This document shows positions 61,670 to 64,000 of a stretch of DNA of 64,000 bases, in pieces. The position numbers and the translations under genes were made by a program. The notes beneath the pieces are model-generated. The model saw nothing but the letters and a program-made list of their open reading frames with translations. It had not been told where the DNA came from and did not search any database. The stretch is taken from positions 310,001 through 374,000 of the forward strand of contig CAJYAG010000002.1 of NCBI GenBank assembly GCA_913065125.1. The letters run 5' to 3'. How positions within the stretch are numbered: position 1 is the first letter of the stretch; each line of letters starts with the position of its first letter. The DNA comes from an uncultured Flavobacteriaceae bacterium (GTDB lineage Bacteria; Bacteroidota; Bacteroidia; Flavobacteriales; Flavobacteriaceae).

Positions 61670-63511
61670 TTAACGTTTTTCATACACATTATTATCTCTG
61701 TTGATATCAGCCATTAATTTAGAAGTGTCTATCTCCACTTTTTTAATGTCTTTAGATACAGAAAAAGAATATGAAGGATGTGCCCAAGTCCAGTCTTCAA
61801 TAACTGTTGCGCTTGTTGGCTTGTTTCCTCTCATCATTCTTAACGGAATATTAAAATCTTCTGTTGTACCGTCTGCATAAGTAACAGTAACATCAATTGG
61901 CATTGGCATTTGTCCAATTCTTTCTAATGTTATTTTTTTACCATCAACACTTTGGATACCGTAATCAATTGTGTGTGTAGTTTGTGTCCACTCATTTAAA
62001 TACCAATCTAAATGCAATCCTGATACTTTTTCTGCAGTTCTTTTAATATCATTTGGAACTGGGTGTTTAAAACTAAAATCGTCGTAGTATTTTTTCAATG
62101 TTTTTTGTACATTTTCTTCTCCAATTATATAATTTAATTGCGTTAAGAAAATACTTCCTTTTGTGTAACTTCCAGTACTAAAAGCTCTGTTTGTGTTAAA
62201 TCTATCAGCATGTGTAGTTAAGTTTTCTTCCATTCCGTTTTTTACAAGATTAAAATAACCTCTATAGCTTCCTGGCGATGGTTTTCCTTCTCCGCCACGT
62301 AGAATTTTATTTGCTGCTAATCCTGTTACGTAAGATCCAAAGCCTTCATCCATCCAAGAATGTTTACTTTCATTATTGGCTAAAATTTGTTGAAACCAAG
62401 TATGAGCCAATTCATGAATAATTGTTCCCATATTGCTTCTTTTTCCACCACCAGCAACAAATGTACACATAGCGTATTCCATACCACCATCTCCAGCTTG
62501 AATCACTGAATATTGTTTCCACGGGTAAGGACCAACTGTTTCGCTAAAATATTCCATCGCTTTTGCAGTTAAAGCCTGATTTTTTGTCCAATTTTCTTTA
62601 TTATAATCTCTGTCTTTATAGAAAAAGTGTAAATCTGGACCGTTTTCCATTTTGTAAATATCGTGTACATATTCGTCATCAGCGGCCCACGTAAAATCAT
62701 GTACTCTTTCTGCTTTAAAATGCCACGCTAATTTTGGAGTATCTGGAACATTTAAAGGTTTCGTTTTGTCTTCGTAACCATGCCCAATTTCTTGTGGATT
62801 TTGTAAGTTTCCTGTTCCTCCAATTGTATAATTTCTATCAATTCTAAGAGTTACATCAAAATCTCCCCAAACTCCTTGAAATTCTCTAGCAATATATGCG
62901 TGAGCTTGCCATCCTTCAAAATCATATTCTGCCATTTTAGGATACCATTGCGCCATAGACATTGCAATATCATCTCTACTATTTCTTCCTGCTCTACGAA
63001 TGTGAACTGGTAACTGTCCGTCAAATTCCATTTCAAAAGTAACTTTTGATCCGGCTTTAATAGGTTCGTTTAAAGTAACTTCTAAAACAGTTCCTGCAAC
63101 TTCAAACTTTACATCTTTACCGTTCTGTTTTAATGATTTTACTTTTAAATACCCAATTTCACTAGGTTTTAACATGGCAATTCTACTTTTTACTTCACCA
63201 TTTTCACGTACAATCATCCTGCCGTCTGGATCTGCAATACTTTGTAAACGTGCATCCATTTCGCTTCCTGGTTGAAATGCATTGTAGTATAAGTGATAAT
63301 ACACGTTATTTAAATCATCTGGGGAGTTGTTTGTATAGACTAATTTTTGAGTTCCGCTGTATTGAAACTTTTCTACATCTACATCAACATCCATTGTGTA
63401 ATCAACATGTTGTTGCCAATATTCATTTTTAGATGTTGTTGAATTTTTTGAGTTTTGTGCACAAGAAATCATTAGTGAAAATGATAGTGCAATGAATAAA
63501 ACTTTTTTCAT
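61670..63511 (-). CDS. M1 family metallopeptidase lipoprotein
   Basis: A 613-residue lipoprotein (signal ends LMISC). The gluzincin zinc site is complete: His366-Glu367-x2-His370 (HELAH) and Glu389 (WMDEGF), 19 residues later; the exopeptidase GGMEYA motif precedes it. It is an aminopeptidase, probably outer-membrane or periplasmic, that trims peptides. The length suits a short bacterial M1 enzyme. It lies 100 bases after the subtilase gene on the same strand. Confidence 0.92.
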   Translation of the reverse strand: MKKVLFIALSFSLMISCAQNSKNSTTSKNEYWQQHVDYTMDVDVDVEKFQYSGTQKLVYTNNSPDDLNNVYYHLYYNAFQPGSEMDARLQSIADPDGRMIVRENGEVKSRIAMLKPSEIGYLKVKSLKQNGKDVKFEVAGTVLEVTLNEPIKAGSKVTFEMEFDGQLPVHIRRAGRNSRDDIAMSMAQWYPKMAEYDFEGWQAHAYIAREFQGVWGDFDVTLRIDRNYTIGGTGNLQNPQEIGHGYEDKTKPLNVPDTPKLAWHFKAERVHDFTWAADDEYVHDIYKMENGPDLHFFYKDRDYNKENWTKNQALTAKAMEYFSETVGPYPWKQYSVIQAGDGGMEYAMCTFVAGGGKRSNMGTIIHELAHTWFQQILANNESKHSWMDEGFGSYVTGLAANKILRGGEGKPSPGSYRGYFNLVKNGMEENLTTHADRFNTNRAFSTGSYTKGSIFLTQLNYIIGEENVQKTLKKYYDDFSFKHPVPNDIKRTAEKVSGLHLDWYLNEWTQTTHTIDYGIQSVDGKKITLERIGQMPMPIDVTVTYADGTTEDFNIPLRMMRGNKPTSATVIEDWTWAHPSYSFSVSKDIKKVEIDTSKLMADINRDNNVYEKR

Positions 63512-63610
63512 GATAGTATTAATTTTATTTGGTTTGTGATCTCTTATTAATAAAGAACTTCTGTAAATTTAGAATTCTTTTTTTAGATATGCTAATTCGA
63601 TAAAATTGTA

Positions 63611-64000
63611 TTATTTACCATTTACCATTCTGTCTGCCATTTTTAAAGCATTATAAGCATTAACAATTCTCCCAGTAACTGATAATTCTGAAAAAGGAAC
63701 TTTTACTCCCTTTGGATTGTCTTGAGAAAATGAACCTGGTTTTATAACTTCTAAATCTATTTTAGTTCCAGAATTCATAATGATATGTTTTACTTGCTTT
63801 GCTGTTAATTTTGGATAATAAGAACGAATTAATGCAGCAACTCCGGCAGTTGATGGTGCCGCCATTGATGTTCCGTTAAAAAATTCGTATTCATTTTCTG
63901 GAATTGTAGAATATATTTGAACTCCAGGAGCAAAAATATCAACATTTCTTTTTCCATAATTAGAAAAATCTGCAACTAAATTCTCATTATAATTAGAACT
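63611..64000 (-). CDS. S8 family serine peptidase (subtilase), C-terminal part (5' end outside window)
   Basis: The frame is open to the window edge; 130 residues are visible. The catalytic Ser is in NGTSMAAPSTAGVAAL and the preceding strand is VDIFAPGVQIYST, both classic S8 blocks. The Asp and His of the triad lie upstream of the window. After the peptidase helix there are about 60 more residues with no sorting domain. An exported protease is likely; it may share a function with the M1 peptidase downstream. Confidence 0.92.
   Translation of the reverse strand, partial: SSNYNENLVADFSNYGKRNVDIFAPGVQIYSTIPENEYEFFNGTSMAAPSTAGVAALIRSYYPKLTAKQVKHIIMNSGTKIDLEVIKPGSFSQDNPKGVKVPFSELSVTGRIVNAYNALKMADRMVNGK

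Noticed and set aside
1-64000. CRISPR arrays, rRNA or tRNA genes
   Set aside because: No evenly spaced direct repeats, tRNA cloverleaf with CCA-end context, or rRNA stretches were recognised; tRNA detection by eye is limited.

Overview
The window is a 64 kb piece of an AT-rich chromosome that reads as a marine member of the Flavobacteriaceae (Polaribacter- or Tenacibaculum-like; genus is inference). Signs are TonB-dependent receptor/lipoprotein pairs, type IX secretion (T9SS) features (a C-terminal sorting domain and a SprE/PorW-like lipoprotein), Bacteroidetes-only families (DUF4270, DUF4271, DUF4296, DUF5687, DUF5689), an ATP synthase operon without beta and epsilon, few Shine-Dalgarno sites, and many Bacteroidetes -7 promoter elements (TAnnTTTG).

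Layout. 1-3491: end of a TonB receptor and its DUF5689 lipoprotein. 3549-13631: tadA, dxs, a large T9SS-exported BNR-repeat protein, dgt and the nrdB-nrdA operon (dNTP synthesis next to dNTP hydrolysis). 13993-16403: small lipoprotein, DUF3109, MarC and a short FAD protein. 16459-21083: a candidate small RNA, a single-domain response regulator, a frameshifted LuxR-type response regulator and a 1088-residue multi-PAS histidine kinase. 21605-28149: a GT5-like protein, DUF4270 lipoprotein and glmS on one strand; panC, panD and a flippase-like membrane protein on the other. 28373-36111: radA, hemD-DUF4271, a polyprenol-phosphate glycosyltransferase, pyrC, DUF4296, an epimerase and tyrS. 36112-41587: repeat elements, small stress-type or unknown proteins, a LuxE-like acyl-protein synthetase, ALDH7 and a cyclophilin lipoprotein. 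41702-47857: accessory region with a CDF metal-efflux gene in what looks like an integron gene cassette, an AlbA_2 protein and several lipoproteins. 47959-56269: the atp operon headed by sprE and a bactofilin. 56377-59661: a PadR-controlled ABC-transporter operon. 59865-64000: PaaE-like reductase, LysE exporter, M1 peptidase and the end of a subtilase.

Most interesting items: (1) the CDF gene sits between nested inverted repeats that reconstruct exactly as a circular gene cassette inserted at G^TT of a hairpin site, with no integrase in view; (2) a three-half-site ATGTAT/ATACAT operator overlapping the -7 element of the padR operon; (3) an intergenic small-RNA candidate with full promoter, C-rich linker and terminator; (4) a LuxR response regulator that has lost its DNA-binding domain by frameshift beside its kinase; (5) several genes (dxs, panD, DUF3109, luxE-like) whose -7 element lies 4-6 nt before the ATG, predicting leaderless mRNAs. 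Starts were chosen by eye. No tRNA, rRNA, CRISPR array or insertion sequence was recognised.
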